Source: Clostridia bacterium (lineage in GTDB: Bacteria > Bacillota > Clostridia > Christensenellales > Borkfalkiaceae). From it: a DNA stretch of 38,907 bases. Positions 6,971 through 13,853 of the stretch are shown in pieces. Where the stretch lies: contig CAAGAM010000249.1 in NCBI GenBank assembly GCA_900767815.1, positions 1-38,907 of the forward strand, written 5' to 3'. The stretch's first letter is position 1, and each line of letters starts with the position of its first letter. Under the pieces are notes generated by a model. That model made no database searches and was not told the origin of the DNA. It worked only from the letters and a program-made list of their open reading frames with translations. Both the position numbers and the translations under genes were made by a program.

Positions 6971-8128
6971 TTATATACCGCCTATTTTTATATCGTTTTC
7001 ACCAAGTATCTCGCTCAAAGATTGATCTTCTCGCAAGTATACCACATCGCCGTTTTTCGTATATGCCCCGCCTTTTTCTTCCAAAAAATCCCGTGCGTAT
7101 CTTTCATAATCCATATACTTATCCATTGAGTCTGGAATATCGCAATACTCCTGTTCTTTCAGTGTTCGCCCAAGCATTTCGTCGTCTTTCATTTCTCTGT
7201 AATAACAGAATTCTTCAAGACACATGGCAAGACGAATAACCTTTGCAGTATCGTCGAACGTCACCCCTGCAAACTCCATAACCGAGGATAGTTTATATAA
7301 ATTCTCTGAAATCGCATCCGAGTTTGAACCCAAACGGTTAATGGCTGATGATATGGCATTTACACTTTCTATATCGTTTTTCTCCAATAAATCGTTGAAA
7401 TAGTTCTCCCATTCTCTATCGCCATCGCAAAAATCGATACTTTTGCTGCATTCGCTTATATCGCTTGCGCCGATTCTTTGTAACGCCCTGTCTATTTCTG
7501 TTTCTTCGCACGGGAAATAAATATAATCTCGTTCTCCGCCGTTTTCTATTTCCACGCCCAACACTTCGCCGCCGGTGTAATAGTAAGCAGGAAAACCTTT
7601 GCCTTTGTATAACGTTTCGAATGCCACATCTTCGTTTCGAAAAAGCAGTCCGTATTTTGTAGGTATTCCTTTGCCTGACGATAGCAATTCTCGCCCGATT
7701 TTTTCCAAATCCATTTTTTCGAGTTCGTCTGCACTTATGGCTACCTCTCTACATAAAACGTAATTTCTCCCGACGCTTTTCAAATTCGATACGTCTCGTA
7801 TTAACGTATAACAAGTTTGATTAAACGTTAAATTTATCAGGTCTTTCGTTGAAAGATAATCGCCCACTTCTACCGCCGCAAAAAATCTAAATAGTTCTTT
7901 CTGATCAAAACTATCCATTCTTTTTGCAAGATAATTTATTTCGTCCAGATTCACGAACGTGTCTTTTTTTAACGCCAATGCTTTCGGCTCAACTACGTCT
8001 CTCACAAAAGCATAATTGTCTTTCAATTCCAATTCTCTGCACGCCGCCTGATATTCCGATTCGGCGCAAGGGAATTTAACATTTATATTCCTGCCTTTAT
8101 TCTGCAATAAAAGTTCTATCTGTTTCAT
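6971..8128 (-). CDS. ArdA-like antirestriction family protein
   Basis: 385 residues. Residues about 58-125 (FVNLDEINYLAKRMDSFD, then TKDLINLTFNQTCYTLIRDV) align by eye with the same region of the large ArdA-like protein at 2106-3656. A later part, YMDYERYARDFLEEKGGAYTKNG, resembles the YAREE-x5-GA-x2-T-x-YG block of ArdA. It is acidic and ends in NDIKIGGI. It starts inside the stop codon of the upstream gene (4-base overlap). By family it may mimic DNA and inhibit host type I restriction; this is inferred. Confidence 0.55.
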   Translation of the reverse strand: MKQIELLLQNKGRNINVKFPCAESEYQAACRELELKDNYAFVRDVVEPKALALKKDTFVNLDEINYLAKRMDSFDQKELFRFFAAVEVGDYLSTKDLINLTFNQTCYTLIRDVSNLKSVGRNYVLCREVAISADELEKMDLEKIGRELLSSGKGIPTKYGLLFRNEDVAFETLYKGKGFPAYYYTGGEVLGVEIENGGERDYIYFPCEETEIDRALQRIGASDISECSKSIDFCDGDREWENYFNDLLEKNDIESVNAISSAINRLGSNSDAISENLYKLSSVMEFAGVTFDDTAKVIRLAMCLEEFCYYREMKDDEMLGRTLKEQEYCDIPDSMDKYMDYERYARDFLEEKGGAYTKNGDVVYLREDQSLSEILGENDIKIGGI

Positions 8129-8499
8129 TCGTCAATCTCCCGCAAATTTTGCGTTGCAAGAATACCGCAACGCCGAAGTTGCATTGCCTGACACAGAACT
8201 TGATATACTTTCTGCGTTATAAGGCTTCTGTCGGTTAAATCGCCGAGCGTCAGATATTTTGTTCCGTATTTGATGTCTTTCGCCGCGCCGAGGAAAACGT
8301 ACCCGTCTTCAGATATATTCGTTAACTTGATACTGTTCAGCATTATGATTCTATTGCCCGCCGATTGTTTCGCCCTGCGCCATAAGCACGAATCTGCCGA
8401 TAAAAGATAAATAAGACACAGAGTTTCTTTGTCTTTTTTATTCGCCTTTTTAATTCCGGCTTCGGATGCCTGTCTGTGCTTGTAGTTCTTGAAATACAT
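8125..8499 (-). CDS. Small element protein, function unknown
   Basis: 124 residues; GGAGG nine bases before ATG. The first 45 residues (YFKNYKHRQASEAGIKKANK, then KETLCLIYLLSADSCLWRR) loosely recall the N-terminus of DUF6075-type proteins of Clostridia elements. The second half (DGYVFLGAAKDIKYGTKYLTLGD, then QVLCQAMQLRRCGI) is a separate block. Its last codons overlap the start of the ArdA-like gene by 4 bases. No catalytic motif, signal peptide or membrane helix is seen. Confidence 0.5.
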   Translation of the reverse strand: MYFKNYKHRQASEAGIKKANKKDKETLCLIYLLSADSCLWRRAKQSAGNRIIMLNSIKLTNISEDGYVFLGAAKDIKYGTKYLTLGDLTDRSLITQKVYQVLCQAMQLRRCGILATQNLREIDE

Positions 8500-8528
8500 T
8501 TACTTTCTGCCTCCGATTTTTTGATATG

Positions 8529-8559
8529 AAAAAAGCCGATTACATTTCTGCAACCGGCT
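8529..8559 (-). terminator. Terminator of the ART-like gene
   Basis: On the minus strand, AGCCGGTT and AATCGGCT pair (8 bp, one mismatch) around a 10-base loop and are followed by six T residues. It separates the two-gene unit at 8577-9568 from the next operon. Confidence 0.75.
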
Positions 8560-8576
8560 ACATTTCTTTTTTCCTA

Positions 8577-9311
8577 TTATTGTTGTATGGTCATAGTCAA
8601 CGATAAATCTTCAACCATCTCTATATCTTTCAAATATTTCGGTTCTACGATTATTTCCGATTCCCCGCGTTGGTCGATATACGCGAGTATATGCTTTTTA
8701 TCTATTTCCGCCTGATACACTTTCCCTTTCTCGCCATATCGCCCAGTAAACCATTTTGCCGTATCGTAATTCGTCGTCCAGGACAACGCTCGAATGTTCT
8801 TGCCGTTATATTCGGTTACGCCGCGATAAATCGTTAACTTTTCGGGTAAGTCATGCCACTTTTTATATTCTCTTTCGCTCATTAAAAACTTTTTATCCGC
8901 CCGCTTGAACATATTCGTCAATTCGGTTTTCGTAATACTCGGATTCATATTAGGTTGTTCTTCCCGAATCCAGCACTCGGCAAGCATTTTGGCATAATCT
9001 TGCGAAGATAAATAATGCTGAACATATTTAAGAAGAGTCATCGAATATGGCTTATTGACGTATAAGAAAAGTCCTCCGATCGAAGTTATACTATCTATTC
9101 GCTCACGCATTATCTTTTTCCATTCCTTTAACCCTTGCGGAGTTGTAATATCAATTACCCGTAAATTACCATCATCCGACCTGCACGGATAAAAACCCGA
9201 ATTTGCGAACGGATGCTGTACTATAGCAGGCGACATTTCAGTTTCACCGATTTCAATTTCTAAAAAGACTTTCGCCATCGCCTTTACTTTATCTAAATCT
9301 GTTTCTTTCAT
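8577..9311 (-). CDS. Putative ADP-ribosyltransferase-fold protein (R-S-E signature)
   Basis: 244 residues. The C-terminal half shows LTIYRGV (159-165), LSWTTNYDTAKWF (176-188) and RGESEIIVEP (215-224). This is the Arg, Ser-x-Thr, Glu-x-Glu order of the R-S-E group of mono-ADP-ribosyltransferases, which move ADP-ribose from NAD+ to a target. Similar proteins occur in Clostridia phages and elements. The N-terminal 140 residues are not recognised. A small gene lies two bases upstream, so the pair could be toxin and partner. The substrate is unknown, and catalysis is inferred from three short motifs only. Confidence 0.55.
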   Translation of the reverse strand: MKETDLDKVKAMAKVFLEIEIGETEMSPAIVQHPFANSGFYPCRSDDGNLRVIDITTPQGLKEWKKIMRERIDSITSIGGLFLYVNKPYSMTLLKYVQHYLSSQDYAKMLAECWIREEQPNMNPSITKTELTNMFKRADKKFLMSEREYKKWHDLPEKLTIYRGVTEYNGKNIRALSWTTNYDTAKWFTGRYGEKGKVYQAEIDKKHILAYIDQRGESEIIVEPKYLKDIEMVEDLSLTMTIQQ

Positions 9312-9313
9312 AT

Positions 9314-9568
9314 CTATCTGGTCTCGGAAAAAATTTGCTCCTGCTTTTTTGTCAAAATCGGCATTAACTGCGAGCGATATCTTATATCTGCAACCATATC
9401 GAGATATATCCCGATTGTCGTTATAAACAGCTCTCCATTATTCATTATAGTAACGTCACCGTGCTTTCCGTTTTGACAAATAAAATCTGCTACTTCATCA
9501 ATGCTTTTAAGTTGTTTGCTCTCGCCTTCAAAATGACCTATAAGATTCAATTTTTCTGTTAAATCCAT
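9314..9568 (-). CDS. Small partner protein upstream of the ART-like gene
   Basis: 84 residues; an AGGAG site precedes ATG 9568. The sequence has a helical start (LTEKLNLIGHFEGESKQLKS, then IDEVADFICQNG) and a beta-rich middle (GDVTIMNNGELFITTIGIYL). No DNA-binding motif is obvious. It is two bases from the ART-like gene and in the same transcription unit, the usual position of an antitoxin or immunity gene. It could equally be an unrelated small element protein. Confidence 0.55.
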   Translation of the reverse strand: MDLTEKLNLIGHFEGESKQLKSIDEVADFICQNGKHGDVTIMNNGELFITTIGIYLDMVADIRYRSQLMPILTKKQEQIFSETR

Positions 9569-9593
9569 ATTTTCATTCTCCTGATTTTTGGCA

Positions 9594-9627
9594 TAAAAAA
9601 AGACGTATAGTTTTTACGCTATACGTC
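9594..9627 (-). terminator. Terminator-like hairpin ahead of the 9568 gene
   Basis: GACGTATAG (9602-9610) pairs with CTATACGTC (9619-9627). On the minus strand it is followed by eight T residues (9594-9601). It sits 26 bases before the ATG of the small gene, so it either stops read-through from the tRNA side or acts as an attenuator of the two-gene unit. Confidence 0.7.
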
Positions 9628-9674
9628 AAGTTCTATGTATTTATTTTTTTCTTTTGCCGCTAAAATCATGCTTA

Positions 9675-9696
9675 CGGAAGTTCAAATCTTGTCAGT
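9675..9696 (+). repeat. Inverted copy of the tRNA-Pro T-arm region (possible att remnant)
   Basis: The 16 bases CGGAAGTTCAAATCTT at 9675-9690 are the exact reverse complement of 9830-9845 in the tRNA-Pro gene. Four of the next six bases also match the tRNA 3' strand. No full tRNA can be folded around it. It lies in the gap between element genes and tRNA. It may be a leftover attachment site or tRNA fragment from another integration event. Confidence 0.5.
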
Positions 9697-9758
9697 ATCT
9701 AAAAAACGGCAAAAAATATCTACGGTTTTTGACACTCGAATTTCGGCTTTTGAGTATG

Positions 9759-9786
9759 AAAAAAGTCCGATAAAATCGGACTTTTT
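9759..9786. terminator. Bidirectional terminator after tRNA-Pro
   Basis: AGTCCGAT (9764-9771) and ATCGGACT (9775-9782) form an 8-bp stem with a 3-base loop. A run of A on the left and of T on the right make it work in both directions. On the minus strand it ends the tRNA transcript. Confidence 0.85.
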
Positions 9787-9816
9787 GTGGGCAATATCTT
9801 TTTTATCGCCCTAATA

Positions 9817-9893
9817 TGGTCTGAGTGAGAAGATTTGAACTTCCGGCCTCTTGAACCCCATTCAAGCGCGCTACCAAACTGCGCTACACCCAG
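9817..9893 (-). tRNA. tRNA-Pro (anticodon GGG)
   Basis: 77 nt with all four arms. The acceptor is CTGGGTG/CACTCAG with one G-U pair, followed by discriminator A and an encoded CCA. The anticodon stem CTTGA/TCAAG encloses the loop ATGGGGT, so the anticodon is GGG with G37, as expected for proline. The T arm contains GTTCAAATC. The 3' end faces the accessory element. Confidence 0.95.
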
Positions 9894-9914
9894 ATATCCC
9901 GCATTTGCTTAAAG

Positions 9915-9943
9915 ATTATATAATATTTTTTAAAAAAAGTAAA
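9915..9943 (-). promoter_or_regulatory. Promoter of tRNA-Pro
   Basis: On the minus strand TTTACT, a 17-base spacer and TATAAT lie just upstream of the tRNA 5' end at 9893. Confidence 0.7.
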
Positions 9944-10070
9944 CCCTTTTCGATATGTTTTTTGAAAAAACTTTATTTTTTTTGAAAAAGCAATTTGCGG
10001 TTTGTTTTTTGCTCTTCGATTTTCACGTTAAACCGTTCGGAAACAACGTTGACAATCGATAATATATACC

Positions 10071-11042
10071 TCAATAAAAACTTTTGAATTCTTCGACGGT
10101 TTTGCGTTCGAAAAGCTTTAAAAGTTCGTCGAGCGGTTCTTTCTGTTCGTAAATAATGTTGTATACGGCGTTTGAAATGGGAAGTTCGACGTTGTATTTT
10201 TCGCCGAGAATCTTCAACGCCTTAGCCGTGGAAACGCCTTCCGCAAGTTTTTTGAAAGGCTTTTTCAGATATAAATCCTCGCCGTAAAGTCTGTTGTTGG
10301 AAAATTCCGAAAAAAGAGTGGTTTCGTAGTCTCCTAAATGACACAACCCGTATGCCGAAAGTTCGTTGCCGCCCATAGCTTTTATAAGCCTTGAAATTTC
10401 CCTTGCGCCGCGCGCCATAAGCGGACCTTTAAGCGTACATAAACCTCCGCCGTCCAAAATCCCCGCAGCGATGCCCATAACGTTTTTAGCCGCCGCGCCG
10501 ACTTCGCTCCCGATGATGTCTCCGCCGTAATAAAACCTTATAAGTTTACTCTTGAACGCGTCGGCAAGGCTTCTTACGAGTTCGCCGTTATAACCGTCTA
10601 TCACCATGCAGTTGGGTCTGCCCGCCGTAAATTCCTGAATATGCCCCGGGCCTACCCACACGGCTATATTGTTTTTATCGTAACCTTCTTCGAGCATGAT
10701 TTCGGTGAGACGCTTACCCGTATTCTCTTCAAGACCCTTCATGCACAAAACGATTTTTTTATCTTTCGCGCCGAAAGCCGCGATTTCGCCCGCAAGAGAG
10801 CGAAGCGCCTGGGATTTTATGGAAATTATCAGCACGTCGGACGATTTCACCGCATACTCGAGATCGGACGTTAAATTTATCCGCTCGTCGAGCCTGACGT
10901 ATTCGTTTCCGCCCGTGTTTTTCAGCTCCGAAAAAGCTCTGCCGTTTTCCCTGCCCCACTCGATTACTTCATGCCCGTTATTAACCAGATACCAGCTGAT
11001 AAACGAACCCCATCTTCCGCAACCTAAAACGCTTATTTTCAT
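10071..11042 (-). CDS. gpsA: NAD(P)-dependent glycerol-3-phosphate dehydrogenase
   Basis: 323 residues from ATG 11042. It makes sn-glycerol 3-phosphate from dihydroxyacetone phosphate for phospholipid synthesis in the cytosol. The N-terminus MKISVLGCGRWGSFISWYL is the Rossmann GxGxWG motif. SEVGAAAKNVMGIAAGILDG carries the catalytic lysine of the C-terminal helical domain, and GDYETTLFSEFSNNRLYGE is typical of the family. The ORF extends upstream to 11072, but GAGAGG six bases before ATG 11042 and the homologous MKIxVLG start decide for the shorter form. It follows plsY by 42 bases, so one operon supplies and uses glycerol 3-phosphate. Confidence 0.95.
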   Translation of the reverse strand: MKISVLGCGRWGSFISWYLVNNGHEVIEWGRENGRAFSELKNTGGNEYVRLDERINLTSDLEYAVKSSDVLIISIKSQALRSLAGEIAAFGAKDKKIVLCMKGLEENTGKRLTEIMLEEGYDKNNIAVWVGPGHIQEFTAGRPNCMVIDGYNGELVRSLADAFKSKLIRFYYGGDIIGSEVGAAAKNVMGIAAGILDGGGLCTLKGPLMARGAREISRLIKAMGGNELSAYGLCHLGDYETTLFSEFSNNRLYGEDLYLKKPFKKLAEGVSTAKALKILGEKYNVELPISNAVYNIIYEQKEPLDELLKLFERKTVEEFKSFY

Positions 11043-11084
11043 TAAATACCTCTCTATAAGTCGATTAAACAAGCTTTTTCACCG

Positions 11085-11762
11085 TCATTGAGATGATTTT
11101 TCTTCCGTCTCTTTCTTCTCTTTTTTCTTAAAAGAGAACTTCTTTTCCTCGCCTTTGCAAAGCCTTATAATATTTTTATAATGCATTGCGACGATAAATA
11201 TTCCCGCAAAGACAGATAAAATCAATTTTGAAAGGAAATAATGACTTACCCCGAAATAGACTAACAGCGAATAAGAAATCGGAAAAACGATTGCCGCGAG
11301 AATGGAACTTATCGAAACGATTTTAGTTATCGCAACAACTATTATAAACACGGAAATCGAAATGAGGAACACCCTCCAATCGATGGCAAGCGCGAGCGCC
11401 GCCCCAACCGTAACGCATTTACCGCCTTTAAACCCGAAAAACACGGGGAAAGAATGCCCGAACATGCAAGCCGCCCCCGCAATGCACATATAGTCTACGC
11501 CGTGCGTATTCGCCTTGTCGCCGAGCAAGCCGAGATAGAAACAAATACACATTGCGATAAGGGCTTTGCCGACGTCGCCGAGAAGAACGACAAGCCCGCC
11601 CTTCCAGCCGTAAACCCTCGCCATATTCGTTGCACCCGCATTGCCGCTGCCGTATTTTCTGACGTCGCCCCTATATACGAGCTTAGATACGATAACGGAC
11701 GCGCTGCACGAACCTAAAATATAACCTATAACAATCGATAAAACAATTATCCACCAAACCAT
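11085..11762 (-). CDS. plsY: Acyl-phosphate:glycerol-3-phosphate acyltransferase PlsY
   Basis: 225 residues, integral membrane. It transfers an acyl chain from acyl-phosphate to glycerol 3-phosphate, the first step of phosphatidic acid synthesis in Gram-positive bacteria. The signature GSGNAGATNMARVYGWKGG (about 39-57) and the later motifs GHSFPVFFGFKGGKCVTVGAA and MHYKNIIRL match the family's three cytoplasmic loops. Five membrane helices are visible, and the C-terminus is Lys/Glu rich. RBS GAGGTGA precedes ATG. Its product partner gpsA follows directly. Confidence 0.95.
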   Translation of the reverse strand: MVWWIIVLSIVIGYILGSCSASVIVSKLVYRGDVRKYGSGNAGATNMARVYGWKGGLVVLLGDVGKALIAMCICFYLGLLGDKANTHGVDYMCIAGAACMFGHSFPVFFGFKGGKCVTVGAALALAIDWRVFLISISVFIIVVAITKIVSISSILAAIVFPISYSLLVYFGVSHYFLSKLILSVFAGIFIVAMHYKNIIRLCKGEEKKFSFKKKEKKETEEKSSQ

Positions 11763-11789
11763 CGTGTCACCTCGTATATCTCGGCTTTT

Positions 11790-11818
11790 ATTTTACAACA
11801 ACAGAGAAATAAAGTCAA
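11790..11818 (-). promoter_or_regulatory. Promoter of plsY-gpsA
   Basis: On the minus strand TTGACT, a 17-base spacer and TAAAAT end about 28 bases before the plsY ATG. Confidence 0.75.
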
Positions 11819-11916
11819 TTATAATAGCCGCTCGCGCGCGCATTTACGCTTAATTTACACACTTAAGTTTATACAACACGAAAAAATTAAATTTATTGCG
11901 GAATCGCACTTAAGAC

Positions 11917-11947
11917 AAAAAGGCTATCGCGGTTACGCGATAGCCTT
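11917..11947 (-). terminator. Terminator of rplJ-rplL
   Basis: GGCTATCGCG (11922-11931) and CGCGATAGCC (11936-11945) form a perfect 10-bp stem with a 4-base loop, followed on the minus strand by a T run. It lies 37 bases after the rplL stop and closes the ribosomal unit before any rpoB gene. Confidence 0.9.
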
Positions 11948-11983
11948 TCGGTTTTTATAAACTCAGTTAAATAACTTACGGAA

Positions 11984-12352
11984 TTATTCCATAACTGCAG
12001 TTGCGCCTGCTTCTTTGAGCTTAGCAACCATCTTTTCAGCTTCGTCCTTGGGAGCAGCTTCTTTAACTACGCCGCCTTTTTCAACCATGTTCTTAGCGTC
12101 AACAAGACCAAGACCGGTGATTTCTCTGACAGCTTTGATAACTGCGATTTTGTTTCCGCCGACTTCTTTCAATACAACGTTGAATTCGGTCTTCTCTTCT
12201 TCAGCGGGAGCAGCGGCAGCTACAGCGCCTGCAACAGCAACGGGAGCAGCAGCGCTAACGCCGAACTCTTCTTCGATTGCCTTTACGAGGCTGTTGAGTT
12301 CAAGAACGGTCATACCTTTGATTTCTTCAATAAATTTTGCAATATCAGCCAT
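11984..12352 (-). CDS. rplL: 50S ribosomal protein L7/L12
   Basis: 122 residues, the usual length. It is the flexible stalk protein that recruits translation GTPases. An N-terminal dimerisation helix (ELNSLVKAIEEEFGVSAAA) and the Ala-rich hinge AVAGAVAAAAPAEEEK precede the C-terminal domain. That domain shows EFNVVLKEVGGNKIAVIKAVREITGLGLVDAKNMVEK and the conserved ending AEKMVAKLKEAGATAVME. AGAGGA precedes ATG. It follows rplJ by 41 bases in the same transcript. Confidence 0.97.
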   Translation of the reverse strand: MADIAKFIEEIKGMTVLELNSLVKAIEEEFGVSAAAPVAVAGAVAAAAPAEEEKTEFNVVLKEVGGNKIAVIKAVREITGLGLVDAKNMVEKGGVVKEAAPKDEAEKMVAKLKEAGATAVME

Positions 12353-12393
12353 TTTAATATTCCTCTCTTTTAATTATTATTTTCGCTTTTAAA

Positions 12394-12891
12394 TTAAGCG
12401 TTCTGCTCTTTCTTCTCTGCGACTGCGTTAAGAGCTACCGCCAAGCCGCGAACGATACCGGACAATGCGCCGGCAAGTTTTGCAACGAGAACGTCTTTGG
12501 ACGGAATCGATGCGAGTTCTTTAACCGCTTTTACGTCAACGTATGCGCCGTCGACATAACCGCTCTTAACCGAAATCTTATCGTTGGTGTCCTTGCACAT
12601 ATCGCAAGCAACCTTAGCAGCCGCCGTCTCGTCGTGTCCGAAAGCTACTGCCGTGGGACCGTTGAGATCGCTGTCGAAATCGGTAACGTTGAGTTCGTTG
12701 AACGCCTTTTTAAGCAAGGTATTTTTCAAAACCTTGTATTCGGTGTTCGACTCTCTCATTTTAGAACGGAACGCGGTATCTTCGGCAACGGTCAAACCTT
12801 TGTAATCGATAAGAATTATCGACTTGCTTGCCTGAATCTTTGCCTTGATGTCTTCTACAATTTGCTTTTTTGCCTCTTTGTTTGCTGACAA
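12394..12891 (-). CDS. rplJ: 50S ribosomal protein L10
   Basis: 165 residues. It anchors L7/L12 dimers to the ribosomal stalk. The pattern KSIILIDYKGLTVAEDTAFRSKMRESNTEYKVLKNTLLKKAF is typical. The start is TTG at 12891, chosen because GGAGG lies nine bases before it and the encoded N-terminus (SANKEAKKQIVEDIKAKIQAS) fits the family; no ATG is available near. L10 with L12 is known to repress its own mRNA in many bacteria, and the matching leader is present upstream. Confidence 0.96.
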   Translation of the reverse strand: MSANKEAKKQIVEDIKAKIQASKSIILIDYKGLTVAEDTAFRSKMRESNTEYKVLKNTLLKKAFNELNVTDFDSDLNGPTAVAFGHDETAAAKVACDMCKDTNDKISVKSGYVDGAYVDVKAVKELASIPSKDVLVAKLAGALSGIVRGLAVALNAVAEKKEQNA

Positions 12892-12923
12892 GTTTGTATA
12901 CCTCCGTTTTAGAATTGAAAACA

Positions 12924-12955
12924 GCTCCCGACCGCGCGAAAATACGGTCGGGAGC
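12924..12955 (-). terminator. Attenuator-type hairpin in the rplJ leader
   Basis: An 11-bp GC-rich stem (GCTCCCGACCG with CGGTCGGGAGC) is followed on the minus strand by TGTTTTC. It stands between the L10 leader motif and the rplJ RBS, the position expected for an L10-controlled terminator. Confidence 0.65.
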
Positions 12956-12980
12956 CGATAAAATCATAACTCTCGTTTAA

Positions 12981-13034
12981 CGTACCTCGGCGGGTAGCTT
13001 ACAATATAAGCTTTACGACCTGCTGTCTTCGGTT
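12981..13034 (-). promoter_or_regulatory. L10 ribosomal protein leader
   Basis: The minus strand contains GAAGACAGCAGGT, a variable stem around AAGCTTATATTGTAAGCT, and then ACCCGCCGAGGT. This matches the kink-turn-containing L10 leader of Firmicutes as I remember it. Binding of L10-(L12)4 here would reduce rplJ-rplL expression. Confidence 0.75.
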
Positions 13035-13048
13035 ATTTAACTGTAAAT

Positions 13049-13077
13049 ATTATACCACCGAAAAATGGTATTGTCAA
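13049..13077 (-). promoter_or_regulatory. Consensus promoter of rplJ-rplL
   Basis: TTGACA, a 17-base spacer and TATAAT on the minus strand, both boxes perfect. It makes rplJ-rplL a separate unit from rplK-rplA, which ends about 30 bases upstream. Confidence 0.9.
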
Positions 13078-13106
13078 GCGAAAATCAAACGTTTCCAAAA
13101 ACAAAA

Positions 13107-13796
13107 TTAAACGTTCTTGGGAACGACTTTAACGCCGGGACCCATAGTGCTGGTGAGCGTAACGCTCTTGATATACTGTCCCTTAGCTGCCGCGGGCTTC
13201 GCTTTAACGATTGCGTCCGCAAGCGCGTTATAGTTTTCGACGAGTTTGTCTTTGCCGAAGCTCTTCTTGCCGATTGCGCAGTGAATAATCGCCTGCTTGT
13301 CAAGTCTGTATTCGACTTTACCTGCTTTAACGTCGGCGATAGCTTTTGCTACGTCCATCGTAACCGTTCCGCTCTTCGGGTTAGGCATAAGACCTTTAGG
13401 TCCTAACAACTTACCGATTCTACCAACAACGCCCATCATATCGGGAGTCGTGATAACGGTATCGAAATCGAACCAGTTGTCTTTCTGAATTTTAGCGACA
13501 AGCTCTTCCGCGCCGACGTAATCCGCGCCTGCAGCCGTAGCCGCGTCTGCCTTCTCGCCTTTTGCAAGGACAAGAACTCTGACGGTTTTACCTGTTCCGT
13601 TAGGAAGGACGATAACGCCTCTGACCTGCTGATCCGCCTGCTTCGGGTCTACGCCGAGCCTTACGTGAAGCTCGATCGTTTCGTCGAATTTAGCCTTTGC
13701 GTTGTTCAGAACGAGATCGATTGCCTCTCCCGCTTCGTATTGCTTAGCGCGATCGTACTGCTTCGCGCTTTCGGTATATTTCTTTCCGTGTTTCAT
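13107..13796 (-). CDS. rplA: 50S ribosomal protein L1
   Basis: 229 residues, normal length. It forms the L1 stalk that helps release deacylated tRNA, and it is a known autogenous repressor. Family signatures include MKHGKKYTESAKQYDR at the start, VRLGVDPKQADQQVRGVIVLPNGTGK, LGPKGLMPNPKSGTVT (about 125-140) and the ending GPGVKVVP. AGGAGG precedes ATG. It follows rplK by 57 bases, with a probable L1 binding site in between. Confidence 0.97.
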   Translation of the reverse strand: MKHGKKYTESAKQYDRAKQYEAGEAIDLVLNNAKAKFDETIELHVRLGVDPKQADQQVRGVIVLPNGTGKTVRVLVLAKGEKADAATAAGADYVGAEELVAKIQKDNWFDFDTVITTPDMMGVVGRIGKLLGPKGLMPNPKSGTVTMDVAKAIADVKAGKVEYRLDKQAIIHCAIGKKSFGKDKLVENYNALADAIVKAKPAAAKGQYIKSVTLTSTMGPGVKVVPKNV

Positions 13797-13814
13797 TATT
13801 TAAGAATCCTCCTT

Positions 13815-13845
13815 GTGGTTATAACGAGAATTTCTTCTCTCCCAC
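13815..13845 (-). promoter_or_regulatory. Candidate L1 binding site between rplK and rplA
   Basis: The minus strand reads GTGGGAG, a short AGAA/TTCT-type hairpin, and then CTCGTTATAACCAC. The outer GTGG/CCAC pairing with an asymmetric GGGA/GTTATAA inner loop resembles the L1 site of 23S rRNA and of L11-operon leaders. The RBS of rplA follows directly. Confidence 0.6.
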
Positions 13846-13853
13846 CTCTATTT

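Larger units (their letters stand above)
1..9816. mobile_element. Right part of an integrative (probably conjugative) element ending at tRNA-Pro
   Basis: Every recognisable gene here is of the accessory kind seen in Clostridia conjugative elements: DNA methylases, ArdA-like antirestriction proteins, a DUF4314 protein, AbrB-fold proteins and short overlapping hypotheticals. Past the tRNA-Pro gene only housekeeping genes follow. The element lies on the 3' side of that tRNA gene, which is the usual insertion side for tyrosine-recombinase elements. No integrase, relaxase, VirB4/VirD4 or replication gene is inside the window, and the other end is off the left edge, so the type of element and its exact boundary are inferred. 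Confidence 0.65.
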
